From the NCBI RefSeq assembly GCF_946221155.1, contig NZ_CAMIAN010000002.1, forward strand, positions 1-64,000: a stretch of DNA of 64,000 nt, read 5' to 3'. Positions 17,892 through 26,625 of the stretch are shown piece by piece; within the stretch, counting starts at the first letter, position 1, and each line of letters opens with the position of its first letter. Position numbers and translations under genes: made by a program. Under the pieces are notes generated by a model. It worked only from the letters and a program-made list of their open reading frames with translations. It searched no databases and was not told the DNA's origin. This DNA comes from an uncultured Corynebacterium sp. (lineage in GTDB: Bacteria > Actinomycetota > Actinomycetes > Mycobacteriales > Mycobacteriaceae).

Positions 17892-20800
17892 TTAAACCAC
17901 CTGGTTTCCTTCGTCCTGCGCGGGGCAGATCCCCTTAAAGTCGCAATGCCTGCAGCCGTCGTTCGGTGTGGCCAGGTATGTCGGCCCCGCTGTCACCGGC
18001 GCAATCTCCAAGAGCTGGTTGTGCACCTCACTCAGTTGTTCTTCCGTCAGCTCTGCTTGGTTTCTTTCGGTAATCGACTTGGTCTGGGAGCCCGGATACA
18101 CCAGCGCGGCGCCCCCTGGACGGTACTTCTTCCCTGCATCACCTGGGCGTTCAGTGAGCGTCAACAGGAACTGGTACGCACTCAGTTGAGGGCTTTCCGC
18201 AGCAGCGTTTTTCGAAACTGCACTCTTGCCAGTCTTGAAGTCGATCACCCGTGTCAGTCCATCCTCCGGATCCGTGACCAGCAGGTCCGCGCGCCCGCTC
18301 AGCGTCACCTCGACACCGTCGGGTGTCTGCCCGACGCGCGCCCGCAGCGTTCGCTCGGTTTCGAGCTCGACCTCTTTGTCTCTGTAGTTAGTAATGAAAC
18401 CGTGCAGTTTTTCGACGCCCTCTTCCCAACGCTCCACCGTTTGCGTATCCTTCCACGCTGGCCCGTCGAGCACGTGCGGGAGGATTTCACGGACGGCCAG
18501 CTGCGCCTCGTCGAGATCCATGCCCTGCACAATCTGCTCGGCGATGGCGTGAATAAATATGCCTACGCGCATCGGCTCGGTGGATTCGCTCACACCTCCG
18601 TTGCTGTCCAGGAAGGTGCGCAGCGCACAGGTGTTCCAGCTCTCCAGCTTGGAGGGACTCAATCGAATCTTGTCGCCGGCCAGCACACGCGCGTCCGTGG
18701 AGGGCTCCGCCATGCCCCACCAGTCTTCGGGAGCCGCACCGTGCACTCCCGCCTGCGCCATCTTGCCTAGGTTTCGCGCCGCCGCACGCCGCTCGTGGCC
18801 AGGACGGTTGGGGTCGGTGACGGCATCGCGAAGCTCCGCCAGCAGGGATTCGATGGCCAGCACACGCGGCAGCGCGCCCGCCCCGGAGCCGGAGACCTTG
18901 CTCCCCGCGGCTACTTCTGCTTCGTCGGTTGTAGCCAATTCCGTGGGCTCCACACCCATCTCGGCGATAAATCTAGAGGGCACAAGCGCTTCATCGCCGG
19001 AGTTCCGCACGCAGGTCACATGCACACTGTCGATGGCGCGGCTGAGCGCCAGCAGGAAGAGCCTGCGCTCCTCCTCGATGGCATCGTTGATGCGCGCCAC
19101 CGGCACGCTCGGGTCGATCCCCCGATCCAGCAGATCCACCAGCTCTAGCTGGCCGAAAAGCCCGCCGACAGTCGGCCCTGTCGGCCACTCGCCCTCCTGC
19201 ACCCCGGCAATGGCCACCACCTTCCACTGGCGCCCTGCCGCCGCATGGGCGGGCAGGATTTCCACTGCTCCGGCGCGCACCCCGCGCTGATCGCGCCCGC
19301 CGGTTGGGACCTTTTGGGCGCGGAGGTTCTCCACGAAGCTCTTCACCTGTGCGTGCGGATTACGCTCTGCGAAGTCACCCAGAATATCGAACAAGCTCAT
19401 CACCGCGTCCAGATCCGCGTCGGCCTGTGCTCCGAGCGATCCACCCTTCAGCGCTTGGGCGCGCAGGTGCATATCCAGCTTGGTGGCCTGCCAGATCTTC
19501 CACAGCACCATCTCCGTGCCCTGGTGGTTCGTCCACGCCTGCCGTCCGGCCTCCAGGACCGTGGACACGCGCTGGATAACCTCCTGTTCACGCGGCCCGC
19601 AGCGGCTCGTGATCCACTGATTCGCCGGGTCTCCGGGGTGGTTCAAAAGCGCCGTAACGTAGTCCGCGGCCTGGAACGGCCTGCCGTCCTCGTGAGCCCG
19701 CAGTGTCTGCCCGGCCATCTGAGCGGAGCGGATGGCCAGTGCCACTGCGCGGTGTACGCGGCGCACCATCACCGGGTCCGCACCGCCCACGCTGCCTTCC
19801 AGCACACTGTGCATCTCCGCCACCGTGAGGTCCCGGTAGCTCGCCTCTGCGGCCAGCAGAAGCATCCGCACCAGGGGTTGCTCCGCCAGCACCACGGAGG
19901 TCGGGTCCACCTTCACCGGCACGCCGTAAGCCATCAGTGTCCTGCGCACCCGTGCGATGCTGCCGGTGCCACGCACGATCACTGCGATGTCGTCCCACGC
20001 GACCTGCTGTTCAATGTGTGCACGCCGCACCACATCCACGATCTTCAGCCGCTCCGCTGTCTCCGTCGGTGTGATCGTCACCTGCACAGGCTCGGCACCT
20101 ACGAAGCCTCGACCTGTTCCTTGACCTGTTCCTTTCGCTGCGCTCGAATGAGCATCGGAACCGACACCGGCAGAGCGCAACTCCACCCGGCTCGGCTGAG
20201 CACCCAAGTGCCTACGGAGAGCGTTCACGGACTGGGCCGCAGGTGGCGTCAAACGATAAGAAGCACTCAGAACCACCCGGTGGTCCGGGTCCTGCGAGTA
20301 GGAGTCCAGGAAAGCCTCGTCTGCGCCGCGGAAGTGGAACACGCACTGGTCCGGATCGCCCGCGATGAGGGTACGGGTCCCGGGCACCATAAAGCTTTCG
20401 ATCAGCCGGGCAGAGGCCGGGTCCAGATTGTGTGCGTCATCGACCAACAGCAGCTTCACCATCTCCCTTTGCCGCTCGACGAGCCGCTCACCCTCCGGCT
20501 TTTCAAAAGCCGCCAAGGTCGCATGCAACAGCTCGGAGGCGTTCAGGCTCTCCGAGCGGCTCAAACGCTGGACTTGCTGGTATTCCTCCTGGAAGCGTCC
20601 CGCGGCCTCCCACATCGGGCGGTCGTGTTCGGCACCTAGCTCCTGCAGCTGCTGCGCCGATAATCCACGCTCGGTGGCACGCAACAGCAGATCACGCAGC
20701 TGCTGGGCAAAGCCCGCGTAGCTCAGCGCGGGGACGACGTTGGCAGGCCAGTACCGGTTTCCGTCCTCCTCGGTGCCCCGCAGAATCTCGCGGATCTGCA

Positions 20801-21296
20801 TGTCGTGTTCCGCACCCGTGATAAGCCGCGGCTGCTTCTGACCACGCAGGGTCTGCACGCTGCGGTAGAACGCGAAAGCCCACGAATGCACGGACCGCAC
20901 AAACGTTCCCGACGCTGCGTAATCGCCTTCCCCCGCCATGCGCTGGTACAGCGCGGCACGCACGGCCGTCGCCGCCTCCTTCGACGGGGCGAAGAACATT
21001 ATTTCGGACGCCGATCCCCCCTGCAGAAGAAAGTCCCGCGCCGCAGAGATCAACAGCGACGTCTTGCCCGTGCCCGGCCCACCGAGAACCGCATAGGGCC
21101 GCGAATAATCTACCCTCGTCGAGCCTTCCGCCAAGGCTCCGGCAAGCCCATCGAAGCGCTCCGAAGTAAGTGCGGCATCCGTGGGCTGACCCAGCCGTAC
21201 CTTCGGTTTACCGCTGGCCCCGAGGCGTTTTTCAAGATCGTGGTTCGGGTTGACCGGTGGGTTGTTGTGAGAGTTTGTTGGGCTGTCGTGGTCCAT
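17892..21296 (-). CDS. adnA: AdnA subunit of the AdnAB helicase-nuclease
   Basis: The partner of AdnB, about 1134 residues. It has an N-terminal UvrD-like motor (Walker A GGPGTGKTS near 73, motif II LLVDDAHNLD, then GDPDQCVFHFRGAD). The C-terminal RecB-like nuclease has LSGRADLLV...RVIDFKTGKSA. Four cysteines frame the nuclease: one in WNTCALRTF and three in GCRHCDFKGIC, the pattern of an iron-sulphur-stabilised AddB/AdnA nuclease. A low-complexity Gly/Thr/Gln insertion with a perfect 12-bp tandem duplication lies mid-protein. The ATG is preferred; a GTG 45 bases upstream at 21341 is an alternative with a ribosome site too close. It follows the TIGR02569 gene closely. Confidence 0.92.
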   Translation of the reverse strand: MDHDSPTNSHNNPPVNPNHDLEKRLGASGKPKVRLGQPTDAALTSERFDGLAGALAEGSTRVDYSRPYAVLGGPGTGKTSLLISAARDFLLQGGSASEIMFFAPSKEAATAVRAALYQRMAGEGDYAASGTFVRSVHSWAFAFYRSVQTLRGQKQPRLITGAEHDMQIREILRGTEEDGNRYWPANVVPALSYAGFAQQLRDLLLRATERGLSAQQLQELGAEHDRPMWEAAGRFQEEYQQVQRLSRSESLNASELLHATLAAFEKPEGERLVERQREMVKLLLVDDAHNLDPASARLIESFMVPGTRTLIAGDPDQCVFHFRGADEAFLDSYSQDPDHRVVLSASYRLTPPAAQSVNALRRHLGAQPSRVELRSAGVGSDAHSSAAKGTGQGTGRGFVGAEPVQVTITPTETAERLKIVDVVRRAHIEQQVAWDDIAVIVRGTGSIARVRRTLMAYGVPVKVDPTSVVLAEQPLVRMLLLAAEASYRDLTVAEMHSVLEGSVGGADPVMVRRVHRAVALAIRSAQMAGQTLRAHEDGRPFQAADYVTALLNHPGDPANQWITSRCGPREQEVIQRVSTVLEAGRQAWTNHQGTEMVLWKIWQATKLDMHLRAQALKGGSLGAQADADLDAVMSLFDILGDFAERNPHAQVKSFVENLRAQKVPTGGRDQRGVRAGAVEILPAHAAAGRQWKVVAIAGVQEGEWPTGPTVGGLFGQLELVDLLDRGIDPSVPVARINDAIEEERRLFLLALSRAIDSVHVTCVRNSGDEALVPSRFIAEMGVEPTELATTDEAEVAAGSKVSGSGAGALPRVLAIESLLAELRDAVTDPNRPGHERRAAARNLGKMAQAGVHGAAPEDWWGMAEPSTDARVLAGDKIRLSPSKLESWNTCALRTFLDSNGGVSESTEPMRVGIFIHAIAEQIVQGMDLDEAQLAVREILPHVLDGPAWKDTQTVERWEEGVEKLHGFITNYRDKEVELETERTLRARVGQTPDGVEVTLSGRADLLVTDPEDGLTRVIDFKTGKSAVSKNAAAESPQLSAYQFLLTLTERPGDAGKKYRPGGAALVYPGSQTKSITERNQAELTEEQLSEVHNQLLEIAPVTAGPTYLATPNDGCRHCDFKGICPAQDEGNQVV
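20111..20134. repeat. Perfect 12-bp tandem duplication inside adnA
   Basis: The unit GACCTGTTCCTT occurs twice back to back. In the adnA reading frame it encodes part of a Gly-Thr-Gly-Gln linker between the motor core and the following domain. Confidence 0.85.
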
Positions 21297-21370
21297 GGCT
21301 CTAAGTCTGTCATGTGCCCAGGACAACCTCCCGCCAAACACCTTCTTCGTGTTCGATTAAGGGTCGGCGA

Positions 21371-22270
21371 CTAGCCTTCCTGCTTCGCAACCCAGGCCGC
21401 CACAACGTCGGCTACGCGCGCCAGCCCCTCCCACGATTCCGGCTGAGAGTTCGGCAGCATGGCGTGCAGGAACAGCCGATACATCACAGCGCGCAACACC
21501 AACTGCGTAAAATCGGGCAGGTGCGCCCAGCGATCCAGCAGGGCATCCGGCGCGTTGCCCCAGGCCATCGTGTCCACGATCAGCAGCGCTACGCTCCAGG
21601 CCGCCGGGTGCCACGCCGGGTAAAGATCTGTGACGATGGGGTCGGCGGTGCCGTCGAATATGGTGCAGCCGGCGATGTCCCCGTGCACCAACTGGTCGGC
21701 CTCCACGATCGGTTCGCGCAACTCGGCAAGGCTCGCGGCCTTCACCAAAGCGGCGGCCACGTCCTCCCGCGGCACGCTTTCGGGCGCTAGCACAGGGGTG
21801 ACCCATTCCGCCGGGTCCTCGGCGAATGCGGCCTGGTCCGCTGCGGCGAAGAGATCGTGTTCGTTCCACTTCTCGCCTGGCGTCGGCGGCGCCAGAAACG
21901 TCGGCTTCTTTTCGCCACGCAGAGCCTCGTTCAGACGCAAAGCTGCCGCCACCATCTCATCAAAGCGTGGCGACTGGTGACCAGACATGAAGGTCCGCGC
22001 CCGCCAGCCAGACACGCTGAAGCGTCCATCGGAGGAGAAAATAGGGCGGGACATGGAGACCCCTGCCGGACGAACCTTGGACATAATCTTGGCGATCCAC
22101 GCCGCCCGCGCCGGTTCGTCCGTCCGGGAGATCACCGCCCGGTCGCAGCGCCACCCCTGGCTCCACTCCTGTTCCAGCAGCACCGGGTGCGCCGAAGGCA
22201 CTTGGAAGCTGGCCAGGATGTGTGCTGGCGGCGGGGAGTTGAAGTCGCTGTGAGAATCGTCGTTGATCAT
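21371..22270 (-). CDS. TIGR02569 family protein (Rv3205c type)
   Basis: A 299-residue actinobacterial protein of the TIGR02569 family, with a phosphotransferase-like layout. The N-terminal region has WSQGWRCDRAVI and GWRARTFMSG. The central LVHGDIAGCTIFDGTADPIVTDLYPAWHPAAW resembles the catalytic HGDxxxxN and DxxP loops of aminoglycoside phosphotransferase folds, although the usual Asn is Cys-Thr here. The substrate is unknown. The ATG chosen is 8 bases after the DUF3152 stop and has AGCGAG upstream; the open frame continues into DUF3152 without merit. It lies within the minus-strand run leading to adnA. Confidence 0.82.
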   Translation of the reverse strand: MINDDSHSDFNSPPPAHILASFQVPSAHPVLLEQEWSQGWRCDRAVISRTDEPARAAWIAKIMSKVRPAGVSMSRPIFSSDGRFSVSGWRARTFMSGHQSPRFDEMVAAALRLNEALRGEKKPTFLAPPTPGEKWNEHDLFAAADQAAFAEDPAEWVTPVLAPESVPREDVAAALVKAASLAELREPIVEADQLVHGDIAGCTIFDGTADPIVTDLYPAWHPAAWSVALLIVDTMAWGNAPDALLDRWAHLPDFTQLVLRAVMYRLFLHAMLPNSQPESWEGLARVADVVAAWVAKQEG

Positions 22271-22278
22271 GTGCTCGC

Positions 22279-23235
22279 TTATTTGCTGTTCTTGTAGCCG
22301 AAGGGGAACACCCACGGGTTGACCTTGCAGGTATTCGGGTTTTCCTTGAATGCCTTGTCTGGGTTGATCTTATAGATCTCGGAGTTGTTCAGGCTGATGG
22401 TCTGTTGCATCATGATCGGCGCCAGCGCGCCATCCTTGGCACACGGCACGTGAGCCTTATGCCCGATGCCGTGGCCGACCTCGTGATTAATCATGTACTG
22501 CCGGTAGGCGCCCAGATCCCCCTCAAAGGGAATGGCGCCACGCACCCAGCGCGCCTCGTTGAGTACCACGCGGCGCTCGCCCGGGAAGTTGCAGCTGGTC
22601 TCGATGCCATAGCTATCCCCACAGGTCTCGGCGGTGGTCTCCGTCGAGGTCAACTGAATCCGCATATCCGGCTTCTTCCCCTCCGGTAGCTTCTTTTCGT
22701 CCACATGTTGGAAGGAGTACTGCGGATCGCCCACCCAGGACTTCGGGTTGGCCAGGGTGGCGTCCACCATCGCAGCAAAAGCGTCGTCACCACCGTAGGC
22801 CGAGGACTTCAGGGTCGACTCGACCTCCACCACATAGGTGAACTTCTTTTTCCCCTTGCCAAAGGTCTTGCCCGGCTCGCCGACGGTGCGGAATTTCCCA
22901 CTCCCCTTCTTGGTGTACTTGCCACCCGGGGGCAAGGAACCGAACTTCAAATCCCCGTAGTCGCCGATCTCGCTACCACTGGCCGCACCGCCGTCGTCGC
23001 TACTGGTCACCGCCACCTCACCGGTGGCCTGCGTGTCTTCCTCGTCGCCTAGGCCATGCAAAATACTGTACATAACCAACAGGGTGACCAGCACAAAAGC
23101 GGCAGTAATCAGCACAACACTGCGGAAGCTAAACCGCCCATGCTGGGACTGCCGCACTCCTTCCTCCGGCGCGTCCGGCGCGGGCTTCCGCGCCGGCGGG
23201 ATGGGGTGGCGCTCCACATTACTGCCGCTACTCAT
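22279..23235 (-). CDS. DUF3152 membrane-anchored metallopeptidase-like protein
   Basis: A 318-residue protein of the DUF3152 family (Rv3207c type). Residues about 38-60 form a single membrane anchor, placing the rest outside the cytoplasm. After a Gly/Asp-rich linker (about 65-110) comes the conserved domain: GKKFTYVVEVE, then FPGERRVVLNEARWVRG, and YMINHEVGHGIGHKAHVPC. H251, E252, H255 and the following His give a metzincin-like HExGHxxGH zinc motif, and the C-terminal LAPIMMQQT resembles a Met-turn. The catalytic activity is predicted, not shown. The gene ends 8 bases before the TIGR02569 start and follows DUF3107 by 20 bases. Confidence 0.87.
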   Translation of the reverse strand: MSSGSNVERHPIPPARKPAPDAPEEGVRQSQHGRFSFRSVVLITAAFVLVTLLVMYSILHGLGDEEDTQATGEVAVTSSDDGGAASGSEIGDYGDLKFGSLPPGGKYTKKGSGKFRTVGEPGKTFGKGKKKFTYVVEVESTLKSSAYGGDDAFAAMVDATLANPKSWVGDPQYSFQHVDEKKLPEGKKPDMRIQLTSTETTAETCGDSYGIETSCNFPGERRVVLNEARWVRGAIPFEGDLGAYRQYMINHEVGHGIGHKAHVPCAKDGALAPIMMQQTISLNNSEIYKINPDKAFKENPNTCKVNPWVFPFGYKNSK

Positions 23236-23255
23236 ACAGCTAACCGCTGCTCCGC

Positions 23256-23519
23256 TTAGCTGACGAAGCCGACGGAATTCTTGGCTTCTGCTCCGACCTC
23301 TACATAAGCGATCTGTCCACGCACCAGTACGTAGCGCGCACCCTTGGCACCTTCGATGGTGAGCGTCTCATTCTCGCCGGAACGCAGGAAGTTCTCGATC
23401 TCTACTACGTACTCGTCCTGGGATTTGGCCCGGTCGCTCGTGGTGTCGATGGTGATAGCCAGCTCGCGGGCGTTGTGTACGAATCCGACCTTGATCTGCA
23501 TGGAAAACCTTTCCTTCAT
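23256..23519 (-). CDS. DUF3107 family small protein (Rv3208A/TB9.4 type)
   Basis: An 87-residue acidic protein, first gene of the minus-strand run. It starts MQIKVGFVHNARELAI; the first codons of the open frame (MKERFS) lie upstream of this second ATG, which may be the true start. The family is a conserved actinobacterial small protein of unknown role. It is divergent from the rhlE gene, with under 70 bases between, so both promoters must be packed there. Confidence 0.85.
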   Translation of the reverse strand: MKERFSMQIKVGFVHNARELAITIDTTSDRAKSQDEYVVEIENFLRSGENETLTIEGAKGARYVLVRGQIAYVEVGAEAKNSVGFVS

Positions 23520-23584
23520 GTTCGTTCTATACTCACGTGCAGTATTGTGACCATCATAGCTATCGGGTCGAGCAAGGAAGGCAG

Positions 23585-24949
23585 GTGCTGCAGGTGCACA
23601 TGTCCTCTGGGGCTTCGGGGGCCTCTACCTCCCGCCCGTCCTTCGACTCACTCGGCGTGGCCGTGGAGATCACGGAAGCTCTAGCCACGGCCAACATTAC
23701 GCACGCCTTCGCCATCCAGGAATACACCCTTCCTATCGCATTGAAGGGCTCCGACGTTATTGGCCAGGCGCGCACGGGTATGGGCAAGACTTTGGGTTTC
23801 GGCATTCCTGTTCTCGATCGGGTTTTTGATGACGCCACCGTCACCGCCCCGGACGGCACCCCGCGCGCGTTGATCGTGGTGCCTACCAGAGAGTTGTGCC
23901 TGCAAGTCACCGACGATCTGACTTTGGCCGCCCGCAACTTGCGTGTGCCGGTGGATGCCGAGGGGGCGTCCCTAAGAAAAAAGAGCAAGACCCGCGCCCT
24001 GCAGGTACAAGCGGTGTACGGCGGCGTGGGCTTCGACAAACAGACAACGGCCCTGGCGCGCGGCGTGGATGTTGTTGTCGGCACCCCGGGAAGGCTGCTG
24101 GACCTTGCACAACAGGGGTATTTGCAGCTGCAGACGGTGGAAATCGTCGTGTTGGACGAGGCCGACGAAATGCTCGATCAGGGGTTCCTGGACGATGTGC
24201 GTGACATCATCACACAGACCAGCCCGCAGCGACAGACGATGCTGTTTTCTGCCACCATGCCGGGGCCGATTGCGGCGCTGACCAGGACGTTGATGCGCCA
24301 CCCGGTGCTGATCCAAGCCGATAGCGCGGCGACGGAGGCCACACACGAGTCGACGAAGCAGGTGGTGTTCCAGTCACACAAACTCGATAGGCTCTCCGCA
24401 TTAGCCCGAATTCTGCAGTCCCCCGGGAGGGGGCGCAGCATCGTGTTTGCTCGCACGAAGCGACAGGCGGCGGGTGTAGCCGAAGAACTAGCAAAGCTAG
24501 GATTTCGCGTAGGCGCGGTGCACGGCGACATGCGGCAAAAAGACCGCGAGGAATCCCTGGACGAATTCCGCCGCAACGAAGTGGACGTAATGGTCGCTAC
24601 CGACGTGGCTGCGCGCGGCATTGACATCGAGGACGTCACGCACGTGATCAACTACCAGGTGCCAGACGACGAGCGCACCTATGTTCACCGAATCGGCCGC
24701 ACGGGACGCGCAGGCAACACGGGCACGGCGGTGAGCCTCATCGGTTGGGACGAGGTCACGCGGTGGAACGCCATCAGCGACGCCCTGGCACTGGGCCTGC
24801 AGGATCCCCCGCAGTGGTTCTCCTCCAGCGCGGAGTTTCTGACTGAGTTCAACCTTCCCGACGACATTCGCGACCGAGTGGGAGCGCCGCGCGGAGTGAA
24901 AGGCACAGCTCTGAAGGTGAAAAAGTCCCGCAGAGGGCCGCGCTCATGA
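23585..24949 (+). CDS. rhlE: DEAD-box RNA helicase RhlE
   Basis: A DEAD-box ATP-dependent RNA helicase of about 450 residues. The motifs appear in order: Q motif region ending IQEYTLPIAL, motif I ARTGMGKT, Ia VPTRELCLQV, Ib GTPGRLLDL, motif II DEAD within VVLDEADEM, motif III SAT, motif V ATDVAARGID and motif VI HRIGRTGRAG. It acts on RNA secondary structure in mRNA decay and ribosome biogenesis (family knowledge). GTG at 23585, preceded by AAGGAAGG 4 bases away, is chosen; ATG at 23600 is a second option. It overlaps the next gene by 4 bases (ATGA). Confidence 0.93.
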   Translation: MLQVHMSSGASGASTSRPSFDSLGVAVEITEALATANITHAFAIQEYTLPIALKGSDVIGQARTGMGKTLGFGIPVLDRVFDDATVTAPDGTPRALIVVPTRELCLQVTDDLTLAARNLRVPVDAEGASLRKKSKTRALQVQAVYGGVGFDKQTTALARGVDVVVGTPGRLLDLAQQGYLQLQTVEIVVLDEADEMLDQGFLDDVRDIITQTSPQRQTMLFSATMPGPIAALTRTLMRHPVLIQADSAATEATHESTKQVVFQSHKLDRLSALARILQSPGRGRSIVFARTKRQAAGVAEELAKLGFRVGAVHGDMRQKDREESLDEFRRNEVDVMVATDVAARGIDIEDVTHVINYQVPDDERTYVHRIGRTGRAGNTGTAVSLIGWDEVTRWNAISDALALGLQDPPQWFSSSAEFLTEFNLPDDIRDRVGAPRGVKGTALKVKKSRRGPRS

Positions 24950-26247
24950 GCCGTCGCTTCCCCTCCCCCGAGCGCGCCCGCCGCAGCGACCACATCGTCG
25001 CCGCAGCGTTGGCCTGCGGGCTGCTTGCCCTTGGCGGAATCACGTGGCTGGGTTCCGATGCCCGCGAGGTAGACCACCGAGTCGCTGAGAGTCCGATCCA
25101 GGCCGAGGACAAGACCCTCGCCTCTTCCGACTCCGCCAAAGGCGACCGGCAGATTCCGCAGCAGCTGCACGAGCTATGGAATGCAAAGACCGACTCCGCT
25201 GACCTAGTGGTGGACCAAGGCGGCGTAGTTTTGACCTCCGGCAACAAAGCCACCATGGTGCGGGGTGACAATGGTACCGAGGTCTGGCACTACAAGGCCC
25301 CGAACGACCTGTGCGCCGTAGCGACGAACTGGGGACAAACGAACCTCTTCCTGCAGGGACCCAAGGGGTGCGGACAGGTAGTGTCGCTGGATAGCGGTAC
25401 TGGCGAATACCGCCACACGCGCGACATGCTGGCCGCCAACCACGTAGAGTTGTTCCAAAGCCGGGACAACATCGGGATGCTCTCCCCCACCCGCACGGAA
25501 CTGCTGCGCTCGGACGCGGTGCGACGCGTGGAGGTCGGCGACAAGCTGACGGCAGTGAAGCCAAATAAGCAGGCATATACCAATTGCACCTTTACCTCCG
25601 CCCTAACGCGCAAGGACCTGCTGGCTACCGCGCAGACGTGCCCCGATAGCGAAAAGAAGCTGATCCGCCTGCTTAAGACCAACCCGGAGGACTCGGATGC
25701 CCCGGAGAAGTACCACGAGTACGAAGTCCCCGCGGACAGTGAGCTAGTGGGTGTGGGGCTAGACCGGGCGGTAATTTACGTTCCCGGAAACGGCACCCGC
25801 GCTAAGGACGAGAACGATAACAAGGGCTCGCGCTTCCAGGTGCTGAGTAAGGAGGGCGACTTCCAGCAATTCCCCGCCGATCCCGCCCCGCTGCTGGATC
25901 CGCAGCAGCGAAAGGGCACGCTGTTCCGCGCCCAGACGGCGGATTCGGCACATTTGATGAGCTGGTTTGATGGCACCCGGGTGGTGACCTTTACCCCGTC
26001 AACCATGGAGCCTGCGTTCCAGGTCAATGGCGCAATCGGTCCTGCCACCCCCATGGATGGGCGGCTACTGGTTCCCACGGCTAAGGGGATCGCAGTAGTG
26101 GATTGGGATAACGGCAAGGTCCTGCGAACGATCCCGGTGGATCGCAAGGGCTACACCGGACAGGTGACGCTCAAGCTGGCGGGCGAGGTACTGGTGGAAA
26201 AGCGCGGCGATACCGTCGTGGCTCTGGGGATTGCTGACGCTGGGTAA
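24946..26247 (+). CDS. PQQ-like beta-propeller membrane protein (Rv3212 type)
   Basis: A 433-residue protein with a short cytoplasmic N-terminus, one membrane anchor at about 18-36 (IVAAALACGLLALGGITWLG) and an extracytoplasmic domain. Repeated beta-strand patterns such as VVDQGGVVLTSGNK and GTEVWHYKAP fit a PQQ-like propeller blade structure. Two cysteine pairs may form disulphides. The function is unknown. The start overlaps the rhlE stop, so the two are cotranscribed, as in mycobacteria. No lipobox is present. Confidence 0.78.
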   Translation: MSRRFPSPERARRSDHIVAAALACGLLALGGITWLGSDAREVDHRVAESPIQAEDKTLASSDSAKGDRQIPQQLHELWNAKTDSADLVVDQGGVVLTSGNKATMVRGDNGTEVWHYKAPNDLCAVATNWGQTNLFLQGPKGCGQVVSLDSGTGEYRHTRDMLAANHVELFQSRDNIGMLSPTRTELLRSDAVRRVEVGDKLTAVKPNKQAYTNCTFTSALTRKDLLATAQTCPDSEKKLIRLLKTNPEDSDAPEKYHEYEVPADSELVGVGLDRAVIYVPGNGTRAKDENDNKGSRFQVLSKEGDFQQFPADPAPLLDPQQRKGTLFRAQTADSAHLMSWFDGTRVVTFTPSTMEPAFQVNGAIGPATPMDGRLLVPTAKGIAVVDWDNGKVLRTIPVDRKGYTGQVTLKLAGEVLVEKRGDTVVALGIADAG

Positions 26248-26293
26248 GCGCTTGCCCTTATCCGCTTTCCCATGGCATACCAAATCATTTTCT

Positions 26294-26309
26294 TGTGACG
26301 TTAGTCACA
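26294..26309. promoter_or_regulatory. CRP/GlxR-type operator upstream of whiB1
   Basis: TGTGACGTTAGTCACA, a near-perfect match to TGTGA-N6-TCACA. It lies about 317 bases before the whiB1 start. Mycobacterial whiB1 has a CRP site in its promoter; in corynebacteria the CRP-family regulator is GlxR. The match is seen directly; occupancy is inferred. Confidence 0.68.
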
Positions 26310-26491
26310 TTTTGAGGAAAACCTCTAGCCAAACTGTGAATAGCATGCGACAATCTTCCAAGTAACCGATAAGAGACCAAAAGGTTAACAACAAACCAAC
26401 AAAGTCTTAATCGCAAGGCGAGAAGCCGCCGCGACCCCCTCTACACACAGGTCTGCACGCCACTTCGCCACCACCACTTTTGCCTGAATTT

Positions 26492-26510
26492 ACCTAGAGA
26501 TTCTCTAGGT
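26492..26510. promoter_or_regulatory. 19-base inverted repeat in the whiB1 leader
   Basis: ACCTAGAGATTCTCTAGGT has perfect 8-base arms and a 3-base centre. It is about 116 bases upstream of the whiB1 ATG. It may be an operator or a small hairpin in the 5' leader; no T run follows, so it is not a terminator. The binding factor is unknown. Confidence 0.55.
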
Positions 26511-26625
26511 CAATTCGTCGAGCCCAACTTCGATCACCGGCCAAAGTGCCCACACCGACTGCAAGCAACCAAGACGACGCACTTCGGACATTCTTTGTCT
26601 GAAAAAATAGAAGGGAAACACAATA

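Larger units (their letters stand above)
26248..26625. other. 378-base intergenic regulatory region upstream of whiB1
   Basis: No reading frame of interest is present. It contains a CRP/GlxR-like palindrome (26294-26309), a second 19-base inverted repeat (26492-26510), and an A-rich leader with the ribosome site GAAGGGAAA. The long leader suggests that whiB1 is regulated mainly by transcription factors binding here. No clear vegetative promoter was identified. Confidence 0.6.

Noticed and set aside
19245..20639. A 464-codon plus-strand open frame inside adnA
   Set aside because: It mirrors a conserved motor gene and shows the His/Arg/Gln-rich composition of antisense shadows.
21342..21360. 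Possible LexA/SOS box before adnA (TCGAACAC on the minus strand)
   Set aside because: Only one half-site is present; the expected GTTCGA partner is missing, and the sequence lies at the edge of the adjacent gene.
26310..26360. Possible -35/-10 pair (TTGAGG, TAGCAT) for whiB1
   Set aside because: The spacing is 23 bases, too long for a vegetative promoter.
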